NCBI RefSeq assembly: GCF_900177725.1
Contig: NZ_FXAT01000017.1
Span: forward strand, 62,001-126,000
DNA length: 64,000 bases
Direction of reading: 5' to 3'
Source: Paraburkholderia susongensis
GTDB taxonomy: Bacteria; Pseudomonadota; Gammaproteobacteria; Burkholderiales; Burkholderiaceae
Numbering within the stretch: position 1 is the first letter of the stretch; the number at the start of each line of letters is the position of its first letter. The notes below the pieces were generated by a model. It saw only the letters and a list, made by a program, of their open reading frames with translations, had not been told where the DNA came from and ran no database searches. The position numbers and the translations under genes were made by a program. Positions 42,730-52,001 of the stretch are shown here, one piece after another.

Positions 42730-44058
42730 TCAATCAGCGGTCCGGATCTTGGGTACCGCGTCTACGGTGGTGCTCATGACGAAAGCGAGAGCAGCCGACA
42801 CGAGAGTGAAGGACGAGATCACATAAAGCCCAACACTACTGCTGCCAGTAAGGTCTCGAAAAACCCCAAAGAGCCAGGGTCCAGCAAGCCCGCTCACATT
42901 GCCGAGAGAATTGATCATTGCAATCGCGATTGCCGCGCCTGCACCGCGAAACATCGACGTTGGAATTGTCCAGAAGAGTGGAACGGCTGCCTGCATACCG
43001 GCCGCCCCAAAACACAGTCCGATGAGCGCGATATAAGGTGAGTCGACCGCGGCGCTCAGGTAAAGCCCGATTGCGGCAAGACCGAGCAGCACCAGCAGAT
43101 GCCAACGGCGTTCCCCGCTCGATGCCGATGTGCGGCCAACAATGAACGTTGCAATGGCTGCGCAAATCCACGGGATCGAGGAAATCAGGCCTGCGTCGAC
43201 TGACCCAACATGCAGCCGTTCCTGCACTATCTTCGGCAGAAAAAATGTAACGGCCCAAACGCCAATGAGGGTTGCAAAATACAGGAATGAAAGTACCCAC
43301 ACGGACTTGCTTCGAAGAATCGACGGCAAGTGACGCAGATCGACGGATTCAGCCTCGCGTGCAGCGGGCAACTCCTTAGCCAGATAGTTTTTCTCTTCGG
43401 CCGAGAGCCATTTCGCTTTGTCAGGGCGATCCGGTAGAGCCAGGAAGGTGCAGATTCCAAGCAGTATCGCAGGTGCGCCCTGCAGAATGAAAACCCAACG
43501 CCAGCCCGCAAGTCCAGCGATGCCGTGCATCCGTAGCATCAGTGAAGTCAGAATGGAGCCAACAGCCAGTGAGAGCGGAATGCATATCGTGAGCGTCGAG
43601 TACGCTCTGGTAAGCATGCGTGGTGGAAACCAGAGCGTCAGGAAGAAGACCACGCCTGGATAATAGCCAGCTTCCGCCACGCCAAGTAGAATCCGCAACA
43701 CATATAGCGACGTCGTACCTTGCGTCGCGGCGAGCGCGACCGTAACGGCACCCCAGGTGATCATAATGCGTGCAAGCCAGAGGCGTGCTCCGAATTTGAC
43801 CATGCCCATATTCGACGGAATCTCAAAGAGCAGATATCCGATATAAAAGAGTCCCGCTGCCAGTCCGAAACTGGATGCTGTCAGGCCGAGATCTTTTGAT
43901 AGTGGTCCGAACAAAACTCCCAGGTTTGCCCGATCGATGTATGAAATGAATATGCCAAGCATGAGAATCGGCATCAGGCGAGCACTAATTTTGACGAGTA
44001 TTCGCCGCTCGATTCCGGAATCCGGGAGAAACTGTTGATTCTCGCTAATTTGCATCAT
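42730..44058 (-). CDS. MFS anion:cation symporter (ACS) family permease
   Basis: A 442-residue 12-segment permease. The ACS-family pattern is clear: RLMPILMLGIFISYIDRANLG in segment 1, GLFYIGYLLFEIPSN in segment 2, and GVAEAGYYPGVVFFLTLWFP in the middle of the first half. Members import organic anions such as tartrate, galactarate, phthalate or hydroxyphenylacetate. Two ATG codons are in tandem; AGGAGA is just ahead of the first. The gene lies between the CaiB and aldehyde dehydrogenase genes on the same strand. The substrate is not evident. Confidence 0.9.
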   Translation of the reverse strand: MMQISENQQFLPDSGIERRILVKISARLMPILMLGIFISYIDRANLGVLFGPLSKDLGLTASSFGLAAGLFYIGYLLFEIPSNMGMVKFGARLWLARIMITWGAVTVALAATQGTTSLYVLRILLGVAEAGYYPGVVFFLTLWFPPRMLTRAYSTLTICIPLSLAVGSILTSLMLRMHGIAGLAGWRWVFILQGAPAILLGICTFLALPDRPDKAKWLSAEEKNYLAKELPAAREAESVDLRHLPSILRSKSVWVLSFLYFATLIGVWAVTFFLPKIVQERLHVGSVDAGLISSIPWICAAIATFIVGRTSASSGERRWHLLVLLGLAAIGLYLSAAVDSPYIALIGLCFGAAGMQAAVPLFWTIPTSMFRGAGAAIAIAMINSLGNVSGLAGPWLFGVFRDLTGSSSVGLYVISSFTLVSAALAFVMSTTVDAVPKIRTAD

Positions 44059-44259
44059 CTGTCTCCTGCCCTGTATGGAACTCGGTCAACCCCAGGTTTT
44101 ATTGATTTTGTCGAATGCGATGCCAAACAATACGATTACGGTGCAAGTGACGGTATCGCAGGCTCGCCACTCGCACCTTTCCCTCTGATCTTTGGGCCCG
44201 CTTCAGATTGCCACGCTTCATCAAACCATCAAACAGGGAAGAAGCGATGCCTCGTTCGA

Positions 44260-45696
44260 TCACGCGGGCTGCCATTGTGGCCGGTCGGCCCCATAGGGAA
44301 CCAGGCGCTCGTTGTGCGACAATGGCAAAGACGAGAAGCGCAACGGGTTCGCCAACGTTTTAACTTCACCGAATGCCGTTGCCGAGGTGGTTGTACGGCA
44401 TGGATAGGTATCCGTGGCTGGCAATGCAGCAATCGAAGCGTGGTCGAGCAAGCCGAGATCCTGAACCCACATTGCACTGCGGGTAAGGGAGACTTTCACG
44501 TGCCAGGAGCCCCCTTCGGTAGCACGCCGCTTAAGCGCGACGAGCATGCCTGCCGCAGCAAAATAGCCCGTCAGCAGATCGTTCAGATAAAACACCGGCG
44601 AGAATTTTGGCGTTTGGGTCCCCCCACCTTCGGTAGCTGAAAAACCCGACGCTGCCTGACCGTGAGGATCGAAGCCGGCTCGCTCGGCCCATGGTCCGCT
44701 ATGGCCGTACGCGTTCACCGACGTTACGACGATGCCCTTCCTCGAGCGCCCGGCAAGTTCCTCAGGTGTCAGGCCGAATCGGCGCGTGACGCCCGGCCGG
44801 TAGCTGCAGGCGAAGACATCGGCCTGTGCGGCGAGGTCGTGCATGCGCTGAAGTTGCTGCGCATGGGCAAGATTGAGGTAGGCGCAATACTTGCCCATAT
44901 CGACACTCAGATGCTGAGCGAGCGTGTCTCTACGTGTCGGACTGCTTATATGCAACACCTCGGCGCCGAACTCGGCGAGAGTCTGTGTGCTATGCGGTCC
45001 AGCGAGCACGTGTGCAAAGTCAAGCACGCGTATGCCGTCGAGCACCCCCGACGCCGACGACTGAAACGGCACTGGGTCGCCGTCCGCGATCTTCTCGATC
45101 TCGATGACTGGCGTGGTGCATAGGGCTTTGCCTTGAGGATGCGCTCGCCACTCTTGCGGAGTGAACGCCTGGCAGGCCGGGAGCCCCAATTCCGAAAGCG
45201 CCGATTCGAGTTCTGTCGCGGTGTAACGCGCGGTTGCCGCATCGATCGAACGCCGATTGTTCCCGCAATCGAAGAAATTCAGGTACCCGTTTAGCAGTTT
45301 CTGATACGGGGGGCCGGCCCACAGGACGACCTGGCGTCCATCGCTAGTGGGATGAAAGCCGTTGACCTGCATATGCTCGGCGCCCACCTCGAACCACTCG
45401 CCGCCCTGCCAAAGGTAATGCGAAGGGTGAAGCGAATGCAGGGCGTCTATCGTGTCGACAGCGATGTCGGTGATCTTGCCCGTTCGTGTGTGCCAGATTT
45501 GCGATGCCGCGGCGCCGATCAGCAGTTGGGCCGTTCCCACTGCATCCACGAGCCGATGTTGCGATCGGATGAGCAGTTCGTCGCCATCGAGGCTAACCTG
45601 ACCGAACGATCCCGTATCGATGCCAAGACTGTGCAGCAATGACGCAAGCGCGGGAAGTTGCCGGTCGGACAGATTGCGGCTAAGTTTCTGATCCAT
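44260..45696 (-). CDS. CaiB/BaiF CoA-transferase with atypical layout
   Basis: A 478-residue CaiB-family protein whose order differs from the usual. The segment VLDGIRVLDFAHVLAGPHST, normally at the N-terminus, starts only at about residue 217. The first 215 residues resemble the small and connecting domain of the family (HSLHPSHYLWQGGEW, DGRQVVLWAGPPYQKLLNGY). The region holding the catalytic Asp is GFDPHGQAASGFSA. The tail after it is short, so the protein looks permuted or a fusion of partial copies. It heads the CaiB-MFS-ALDH-GST run and is divergent from the LysR gene at 45866. Confidence 0.83.
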   Translation of the reverse strand: MDQKLSRNLSDRQLPALASLLHSLGIDTGSFGQVSLDGDELLIRSQHRLVDAVGTAQLLIGAAASQIWHTRTGKITDIAVDTIDALHSLHPSHYLWQGGEWFEVGAEHMQVNGFHPTSDGRQVVLWAGPPYQKLLNGYLNFFDCGNNRRSIDAATARYTATELESALSELGLPACQAFTPQEWRAHPQGKALCTTPVIEIEKIADGDPVPFQSSASGVLDGIRVLDFAHVLAGPHSTQTLAEFGAEVLHISSPTRRDTLAQHLSVDMGKYCAYLNLAHAQQLQRMHDLAAQADVFACSYRPGVTRRFGLTPEELAGRSRKGIVVTSVNAYGHSGPWAERAGFDPHGQAASGFSATEGGGTQTPKFSPVFYLNDLLTGYFAAAGMLVALKRRATEGGSWHVKVSLTRSAMWVQDLGLLDHASIAALPATDTYPCRTTTSATAFGEVKTLANPLRFSSLPLSHNERLVPYGADRPQWQPA

Positions 45697-45744
45697 GGTG
45701 CGTTACTCTAGAAGTAGGCCGTCGTTTGCGGCGATGCCGCGTTT

Positions 45745-45774
45745 TCGCCGGCACGGTTTCGATCGTGCCGGCGA
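45745..45774. other. Perfect 11-bp inverted repeat in the CaiB/LysR gap
   Basis: TCGCCGGCACG (45745-45755) pairs with CGTGCCGGCGA (45764-45774) around an 8-base loop. It lies about 50 bases upstream of the CaiB start. No U-run follows on either strand, so an operator or leader hairpin is likelier than a terminator. Confidence 0.6.
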
Positions 45775-45820
45775 CGACTTGTCAGCGACGGTTCCTATCC
45801 TCGCAATTGGGTCGGTGAGT

Positions 45821-45829
45821 GTCCAATAT
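45821..45829. promoter_or_regulatory. Conserved LysR-promoter box, copy 2
   Basis: GTCCAATAT lies exactly 45 bases before the LysR start, the same distance as copy 1 at 31190. GATAT and GTCTCACC directly before the ATG are also shared, which points to a duplicated control region and a common binding site. Confidence 0.6.
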
Positions 45830-45865
45830 GATTTTTTCGGCTCGTGATATATCCTTTGTCTCACC

Positions 45866-46753
45866 ATGATCCAGGCACGCTTGCTCCGTCAGTTCATCGC
45901 CGTGGCCGAGGAGTTGCATTTCGGCCGGGCTGCGGCACGGCTGAATATGGCTCAGCCGCCACTCAGCCAGGCCATCAAACACCTCGAGCAGATCGTTGGC
46001 GTACCCTTGTTCACGCGCTCGCGCCATTTCGTCGAACTAACCCCCGCCGGCACGGTGTTCCTGAGCGAAGCGCGCGAGCTTCTGGCCGCGGGGCAACGTG
46101 CTATCGACGCCGCACGGGATGCGAGCAGTGGTCCGAGCGGACGGGTAACGATCGGCTTCGTCGGCTCGGTGAGCTTTGAGATCTTGCCCCGGATCCTGCG
46201 CGAGCTACGCCGCCGCTTTTCCGCCATTCGCATCGAGTTGCGCGAACTCGCGTCGACTGAGCAGATGGAAAGCCTGGCGGCTGGGCGCATCGATGTTGGT
46301 ATCGTCCGTTTGCCGATTAGCAATGCGGCGGATTTTTCCGTGCGCGAAATCTGCTCGGAGCGATTTGTCGCGGCGCTGCCGAAGGACCATCCGCGTGCGA
46401 AGGCTCGGGTTCTCCGTCTGAAAGATCTCGCCGGCGAGCCATTCATGAACTTTCCGCCAGATCGTATTCCGGCACTGCACACGAAAGTTCTGCTCGCGTG
46501 CGAGGCTGCAGGCTTCAGCCCGCACGTAGCGATGGAGGCCTGGCAAACTGCCAGCATGGTGAGCCTCGTCGCAGCCGGGATGGGCGTTGCGTTGGTGCCG
46601 GCACAGGTGCGTAATTGCTCCCATCCCAAAGTGGTCTTCAAAACAATCGCAGACCGAAGCGAACATCTGGAATTGAAGATCGCCGCCGTATGGCATCCGG
46701 ACCGGGTCTCGTCCGGCGTGCGGGCCGTGCTTTCGGTGCTGGACGAGATCTAG
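45866..46753 (+). CDS. LysR-family regulator, paralogue of the one at 31235
   Basis: A 295-residue LysR regulator. The helix-turn-helix region EELHFGRAAARLNMAQPPLS is nearly the same as in the 31235 protein, and the effector domain has the same GFVGSVS and MVSLVAAGMGVAL motifs. It diverges from the CaiB-MFS-ALDH-GST operon, which it likely controls. Its stop overlaps the end of tctA by 4 bases on the opposite strand. The upstream region shares a 9-bp box at identical spacing with its paralogue. Confidence 0.92.
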   Translation: MIQARLLRQFIAVAEELHFGRAAARLNMAQPPLSQAIKHLEQIVGVPLFTRSRHFVELTPAGTVFLSEARELLAAGQRAIDAARDASSGPSGRVTIGFVGSVSFEILPRILRELRRRFSAIRIELRELASTEQMESLAAGRIDVGIVRLPISNAADFSVREICSERFVAALPKDHPRAKARVLRLKDLAGEPFMNFPPDRIPALHTKVLLACEAAGFSPHVAMEAWQTASMVSLVAAGMGVALVPAQVRNCSHPKVVFKTIADRSEHLELKIAAVWHPDRVSSGVRAVLSVLDEI

Positions 46754-48294
46754 TCAATGTTTTCGGCCGGCACCGCAGTCGCGCAGCCCGAATTCCGCTT
46801 TTGCCGGATTCGGGTGCGCAGGTTGATATAGATTCGCGTGCCCAGCAAAAGTGCGCATGCGCCGAGGAAGCACGCGCTGATAGGACGCTGCACGAACGCT
46901 GTCAGATCGCCATGCGAAAAGAGCAGTGTGCGGCGAAAGTTCTCTTCGACCATCGGACCGAGAATGTAGCCAAGCAGGATCGGCGCGACAGGGAACTCGA
47001 GCAGCGCGAACAGCGCGCCAAGCAATCCGAATACGGCGACCTCCGCGACTTCGAACAGGCTGTTGTCGGCGCTGTAGACGCCGATGGCAATGAAGAACAG
47101 CGCCGACGGGAGCAGGAAGCGGTACGGTACCCGCAGCAGCCTCACCCATAGACCGATCAGCGGCACGTTCAGCACGACTAGCAGAACGTTGCCGATCCAG
47201 AAACTGGCGACGAGACCCCAGAAGATGTCGGCATGCTGGGTGATCAACTGCGGTCCGGGCTGGATTCCCTGGATCAGCAGCGCGCCGAGAATCAGTGCCA
47301 TGGCTGGATCGCCGGGAATGCCGAGCGACATCGTCGGGATGAAATCGACCTGGGTTTTCGAGTGCGACGATGCCTCAGGTCCTGCAATGCCCTCGATCGC
47401 GCCGTGTCCGAAGCGCTCGGGTGTTCGCGACAGCCGCTTTTCGAGCGCGTAGGAAATGAACGTGGTGATCGTCGGTCCGGTGCCCGGCATGGCGCCGAAC
47501 ATTAGCCCGACGAACGTGCCGCGCAGTAGCGCCGGCAGGGCCTGCTTCAGCTCGGCGCGGCTTGGCGTCATCTCGCGCACGCCGAGCCGCGTGGCTGAGC
47601 CGGCTGTGCGCAGCCGGTTGACGTTGCGCAGGAACTCGGTCACGCCGAACAGTCCGAGCGCGAGCGAGACCAGTTGTATGCCATCGGCGAGGTCCGGCAT
47701 TCCAAACGTAAGACGCGTCACGCCTGTGGTCACGTCGGTGCCGACCACGCCGAGCAGCAATCCGAAGACCGTCATCGCGATACCCTTGAGCGGGGCGCCG
47801 TTCGACAGTGTTCCGCCCGCGAGCAAGCCGAGCAGCATGATCGAGAACAGATCCGCCGGACCGAACCGGAATGCAATGCTGGCGAGCAGTGGTGAGGCGA
47901 ACACCATGACAATGATGCCGGCCGAAGCAGCGACGAAAGCCGCGATCATCGTGATGCCGAGCGCTACGCCTCCCTTGCCGGCGCGCGTCATCGGATAGCC
48001 GTCGAGGCAGGTGACCGCGTGTGGCGGATGGCAGGGCAGATTCAGGAGGATTGCGCCTATCGCGCCACCGTATTGGGCGCCATAGAAGATTCCGGCGAGC
48101 ATCAGGATTGCCGGCACCGGCTGCATCGAATAGGTGAGCGGCAGCAGGATCGAAATGGCGGACAGCGGTCCCATCCCAGGCAGCACGCCGATCAGGTTGC
48201 CGACCAGCACGCCAAAGAACGACCACATGAAATTGTGCCACTCCAGCGCCACCGAGAATCCGTGCGCCAGATCGCCCAACGACTGTGTCAGCAT
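46750..48294 (-). CDS. tctA: Tripartite tricarboxylate transporter large subunit TctA
   Basis: A 514-residue inner-membrane protein with about 11-12 membrane segments, the translocation subunit of a TTT-family carboxylate importer. Family motifs are GVLPGMGPLSAISILLPLTY, GIFYGAQYGGAIGAIL and PGTGPTITTFISYALEK. It follows tctB by 4 bases, and tctC lies upstream, giving a full TctCBA set. It is the last gene of a seven-gene leftward run beginning at 53392. GAGG precedes the ATG. Confidence 0.94.
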   Translation of the reverse strand: MLTQSLGDLAHGFSVALEWHNFMWSFFGVLVGNLIGVLPGMGPLSAISILLPLTYSMQPVPAILMLAGIFYGAQYGGAIGAILLNLPCHPPHAVTCLDGYPMTRAGKGGVALGITMIAAFVAASAGIIVMVFASPLLASIAFRFGPADLFSIMLLGLLAGGTLSNGAPLKGIAMTVFGLLLGVVGTDVTTGVTRLTFGMPDLADGIQLVSLALGLFGVTEFLRNVNRLRTAGSATRLGVREMTPSRAELKQALPALLRGTFVGLMFGAMPGTGPTITTFISYALEKRLSRTPERFGHGAIEGIAGPEASSHSKTQVDFIPTMSLGIPGDPAMALILGALLIQGIQPGPQLITQHADIFWGLVASFWIGNVLLVVLNVPLIGLWVRLLRVPYRFLLPSALFFIAIGVYSADNSLFEVAEVAVFGLLGALFALLEFPVAPILLGYILGPMVEENFRRTLLFSHGDLTAFVQRPISACFLGACALLLGTRIYINLRTRIRQKRNSGCATAVPAENID

Positions 48295-48298
48295 TGCC

Positions 48299-48793
48299 TC
48301 AACCCCACGACAAAAGAGGAAACTGGATCTGCAGCGCCCAGTGGAATACGACTATCGCCACGAGCGACATCAGCAGCGCGAGCGATAGCGCCGCACGCAG
48401 CGAATTCTGCTGATCCGCCAGCGCGCCGATGAACGTGATCGCGAACGTTGCCGGCAGCAGACCGCCCCATTTGCCCAACACAACGAATGCGGCGATGCTT
48501 CCCGGCACGCAGATCCAGCCACGCCACGATGGTGTGCCGGCTGCCGGGCGCGCGGGCTCGTCGTCACGCGACGATGCTCCGCCCGCACGGGCCGCGATGG
48601 CGATGCCGAGCAGCGCGAGCGCGGCGCCGACGCAGACCGGAAAGAAGCCCGAACCCATGTGGCTCAGGCTGCCGAACCGGTAGTTCCAGCCCAGTACGAT
48701 TGCGCCGACGCCGATCGCCAGGATGAGCATCCCAGCGTAGCGGTCGCGCTGTCCTGCGGCGAACCAGCGCCGTGCTGATGGTCCGTTCGTCAT
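48299..48793 (-). CDS. tctB: Tripartite tricarboxylate transporter small subunit TctB
   Basis: A 164-residue membrane protein with four hydrophobic segments (about 18-38, 50-70, 92-112, 130-160). The N-terminal DRYAGMLILAIGVGAIVLG and LSHMGSGFFPV match TctB. A polar Arg/Asp-rich loop with low conservation lies between segments 2 and 3. It lies between tctC and tctA; the stop is 4 bases from the tctA start. GAGGAGA is upstream of the ATG. Confidence 0.9.
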   Translation of the reverse strand: MTNGPSARRWFAAGQRDRYAGMLILAIGVGAIVLGWNYRFGSLSHMGSGFFPVCVGAALALLGIAIAARAGGASSRDDEPARPAAGTPSWRGWICVPGSIAAFVVLGKWGGLLPATFAITFIGALADQQNSLRAALSLALLMSLVAIVVFHWALQIQFPLLSWG

Positions 48794-48855
48794 TCCCTTG
48801 TCTCCTCATGTGGGCGCACCCGATGCGAGCCGCCGTCAAGATGTTGGATGTGCCG

Positions 48856-49854
48856 CTATTCTTCGCTCGCGGTGAAGCTTTGATACGTCACCCGGTTGCG
48901 GGCGATGTCGTTCGCGATCCATTGCCTGAAGTCTGCTGGCGAGATGTCTTCGTATTGACCGCCGACGTGATCGAGGTAGCGCGCCGCCGCGGGAGTATGA
49001 AAGTACGCGTCGACTACCTTGTGCAGCCGGTCGACCTGTTCCGGCGGCGCGTTTTTGGGCAGGAACAGGCCGGACCACTCGAAGAATTTCAGATTCGCGA
49101 CCCCGGTTTCGGTCAGCGTCGGTACATCCGGCAGTGCGTGCAATCGCTTGCCCGACGTGACGGCGAGCGGCGTCAGATAGCCGGCGCGAATCATCGACAG
49201 CGCAGCGATCGAGTCGACGAACATGAATTCGATCGAGCCGCCGATCAGGTCGATCATTGCGGCCGGACTGCTCCGGTAATAGACGTTGGTCGCATCAAGA
49301 TGCTGGCTCTGAAGGAACAGCTCGGCCGGTAGCAGGTTCACGTTTTCGGACGCGAAGAACAGCCTGCCAGGTTGCGCGCGCAGCCTCGCGACCAGATCGG
49401 CGACCGATCGGATCCCGGACTTCGCGGACACGACCAGAATGTCCGGCACGATCATCGCTCGCGCGACCGGGGTGAAATCGTCGAGCGGATCATATGGCGC
49501 ATGCTTGAAGACGATCGGGTTATACGCCATCGTGCTGCTGCCGCCAGTGAATATCGTGTAGCCGTCTTTCGGCGCACGCAGAAAGGCGTGCGCCGCGATG
49601 AAGCCGTGGCCGCCACCGCGATTGTCGATCACGGTCGTCCATCCGGCCGTCCCGGTCATGTATTTCGCGAGCGGCCGGATTCCGTTGTCGAGGCCGCTGC
49701 CTGCATTCGCGGGAACAATGATGTGCAGCGGTCGTGACGGATAGTCGTTGCCGTTCTCGGCGGACACGGACATCGAAGCGAGCGCAACAAGGCCGCACAA
49801 AAGTATCCGGATGATCTGCAGGACCATGCTGGTTTGTCTCTTTCTGGATTGCAT
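48856..49854 (-). CDS. tctC: Tripartite tricarboxylate transporter substrate-binding protein (TctC/Bug)
   Basis: A 332-residue periplasmic binding protein of the Bug family. The signal peptide covers about residues 10-32 (MVLQIIRILLCGLVALASMS). Mature-part motifs are YPSRPLHIIVPANAGSGLDN, VIDNRGGGHGFIAAHAF and DVPTLTETG. An in-frame ATG nine codons downstream (49827) is an equally good start. It precedes tctB by 62 bases and follows the porin gene by 10. Bug proteins bind carboxylates or similar small acids; the ligand is unknown. Confidence 0.92.
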   Translation of the reverse strand: MQSRKRQTSMVLQIIRILLCGLVALASMSVSAENGNDYPSRPLHIIVPANAGSGLDNGIRPLAKYMTGTAGWTTVIDNRGGGHGFIAAHAFLRAPKDGYTIFTGGSSTMAYNPIVFKHAPYDPLDDFTPVARAMIVPDILVVSAKSGIRSVADLVARLRAQPGRLFFASENVNLLPAELFLQSQHLDATNVYYRSSPAAMIDLIGGSIEFMFVDSIAALSMIRAGYLTPLAVTSGKRLHALPDVPTLTETGVANLKFFEWSGLFLPKNAPPEQVDRLHKVVDAYFHTPAAARYLDHVGGQYEDISPADFRQWIANDIARNRVTYQSFTASEE

Positions 49855-49864
49855 CGATACCGCC

Positions 49865-50977
49865 TCAGAACAGTGTTCTCATGCCGATGCGAAAGACTGT
49901 CTGCGAACTCGTCGTCGACTGTGTCAGCGACTGGATCGCAACATCGGTGCCATCGTAGCCGCGCAGGTTCACGACGGTCGCATAGATATCCGTCCGCTTC
50001 GAAAGGAATTTGTCGATTGTCGCGGCGATTTCCCCATACCGGTATCCGGCAAACGTCTCATAGGCGTAGCTTGCGGAAACAAACAGGTCGGGTTGCAGCT
50101 TATAGCTGGCGGTCGTCTCGTAACTGGCGAATATTGCCGATTGCTGACCGACCTCGATCGAGGTATTGGTGACCAGGCCGAGCAACGTCAGCTTGTTCCA
50201 GGTGTAGCTCATTCCGCCACCGAATTCGCGGGTATGGTTGATCTGCACCGACTTTGCCGTCAATACACCGGTTTGCGGGTTGATCGTGCCGATCGTCTGA
50301 CCGAACAGCGACGTCACACCGAAATATGACGCGAGCGTCATCAGCCTGTCGTTGACCTCCGTGTACACCGCGCCGGCACTGAAAGGGCCGTGCTCGTAGG
50401 TTGCCCCGAAACTGACCGCGCGCCCCGTCGACGAGGTCGAGGTAATCGGCCCCGGATCGCCGAACGCGTACATTGCACCGAATCTCAAGCCACCGAATTC
50501 CTTGGACGAGAACTTGATTGCGCTGTCGACCCGCTGTCCCGAGAGACGGTCGAGATTCCCGGGGTGAAACGCGTACTCGGTGTTAAAAACGCCAGATGCA
50601 TATGCGGTGCCGAGATAGTCGTACACGAAATCGTATTGGCGTCCGAACGTCAGTCGGCCGTACGCGTTCTCGAATCCGACATATGCCTGACGGCCAAACT
50701 CCGCACCACCTTGGGAAAGCGCGCCGTTTTCAAGTGTAAAGCCGCTTTCGAGAGCAAAAATGGCTTTCACTCCATTACCGAGATCCTCTTCTCCCTTCAT
50801 GCCCCAGCGATTGCCCCGCATGATCCCGGATTGCTGGAGGACCTGTGAGCCTCCTCCGGCGTTGCTGACGTACGAGATGCCCGTGTCGAGCAGGCCGTAT
50901 AGCGTGACTTCGCTTTGCGCGTGCGCGGTGCTGACCCCGAGCATCAGTACGCAAAAAAACAGATATCTTATTTTCAT
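49865..50977 (-). CDS. Outer-membrane porin (Burkholderia trimeric type)
   Basis: A 370-residue 16-strand porin. The signal peptide is cut after STAHA (residue 20), and the mature protein starts QSEVTLYGLLDTG. Family features are KGEEDLGNGVKAIFALESGF, GRQAYVGFENAYGRLTFGRQ and a final Phe. It lies within a carboxylate-uptake locus, 10 bases before tctC and 69 after a cupin gene, so it is probably a dedicated pore for that substrate. The ATG follows TAGGAGA. Confidence 0.93.
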   Translation of the reverse strand: MKIRYLFFCVLMLGVSTAHAQSEVTLYGLLDTGISYVSNAGGGSQVLQQSGIMRGNRWGMKGEEDLGNGVKAIFALESGFTLENGALSQGGAEFGRQAYVGFENAYGRLTFGRQYDFVYDYLGTAYASGVFNTEYAFHPGNLDRLSGQRVDSAIKFSSKEFGGLRFGAMYAFGDPGPITSTSSTGRAVSFGATYEHGPFSAGAVYTEVNDRLMTLASYFGVTSLFGQTIGTINPQTGVLTAKSVQINHTREFGGGMSYTWNKLTLLGLVTNTSIEVGQQSAIFASYETTASYKLQPDLFVSASYAYETFAGYRYGEIAATIDKFLSKRTDIYATVVNLRGYDGTDVAIQSLTQSTTSSQTVFRIGMRTLF

Positions 50978-51046
50978 TAAGTCTCCTATATATTTTAATT
51001 TTCAATATCATTCTCCAAACCCGGGACCTGGCCGGCGACAGTGCTA

Positions 51047-51958
51047 TCAGCCGGACTGCGTGACGGCGTCACCGGTCAGATCGTCGGCGAGGTCGTAGTG
51101 ACCCGATTCGGTCAGAGGTTTTTCGACTGGAGGCAGGCCGATCAGGAACAGTTCCAGTGTTTCAGGGCTGCGCACCTGCAGAGATTCACCCGGGTCGACA
51201 CGCAGGGCGCTCAGATACGTGATGAGTTGACCTTCGACTTCGCCGGAACCGGACAGCACGACGAGCAGGCGACGCGCATGCGGATCGAGCGATGACCATG
51301 ACGCACCTGGATGCAGGCGGATCATCTCGATCGATACGCCGCGCTCGGTGAAGCTGCCCATGTATTTGCGCTCGACACCGCTTTGACTTTTCAGCGGTAG
51401 CCAGTTGAAACACGCCGGATCGGCAATCATCACGCTCTTGTAGCGCGGGTGCGCATATTTGAGCTTCGTGCCGAACAGATGATGCCAGATCGCATTGCGC
51501 GCCCATTCCTTCTTGCCGCTGTCACGCACATAGTACGGACCGTCGAACCTTCCAGCGCGGCTCATTTCCTGTTTGGCTTGCCGGTGCTGCTCGATGCTGA
51601 CGAAACCGTACCCGGATGCGCCGCCGAACTGCAACACGAGTTGCAGCCGCTCGCCTGGGCGCGCTTGGCCAAGCGGATCTTCCTGCGGACCGTATGCAAG
51701 GCCCTCGGGGAAATAACCGATCTGACCTTCGCGCAGTTTGACCCCGTGTCCCAGATTCATGTCGCCTCGCAGCGGTAGACGAATCTGGTCGAAGTTGTGA
51801 CGATGGCGTGGATAGAAGAAGTCTCCATCCTGACGGCCGAGTATGTACATGAAGTTGTCGGGTGACTGTGGTTCGCCCTTGAGCAGATGCTTGAAGACGA
51901 TGGTGCCGGCCGGATGGTCGCCCTTCCAGTCGCCGTCGATGAACGGAACAATCTGCAT
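51047..51958 (-). CDS. Cupin-like (probable bicupin) protein
   Basis: A 303-residue protein without a signal peptide. The first half contains FFYPRHRHNFDQIRLPLRGD and GQIGYFPEGLAYGP, a metal-binding cupin pattern. The second half (about 195-290) has MIRLHPGASWSSLDPHARRL and a Gly-rich turn, consistent with a second, degenerate cupin. The exact activity is unknown; it may be a dioxygenase, isomerase or lyase working on the imported compound. It lies between the HbpS-like gene (43-base gap) and the porin gene. GAGAGGGG precedes the ATG. Confidence 0.75.
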   Translation of the reverse strand: MQIVPFIDGDWKGDHPAGTIVFKHLLKGEPQSPDNFMYILGRQDGDFFYPRHRHNFDQIRLPLRGDMNLGHGVKLREGQIGYFPEGLAYGPQEDPLGQARPGERLQLVLQFGGASGYGFVSIEQHRQAKQEMSRAGRFDGPYYVRDSGKKEWARNAIWHHLFGTKLKYAHPRYKSVMIADPACFNWLPLKSQSGVERKYMGSFTERGVSIEMIRLHPGASWSSLDPHARRLLVVLSGSGEVEGQLITYLSALRVDPGESLQVRSPETLELFLIGLPPVEKPLTESGHYDLADDLTGDAVTQSG

Positions 51959-52001
51959 TCGATTCCCCTCTCTGGTTGATATCGCTCGCGCGCGCTATCG
52001 C

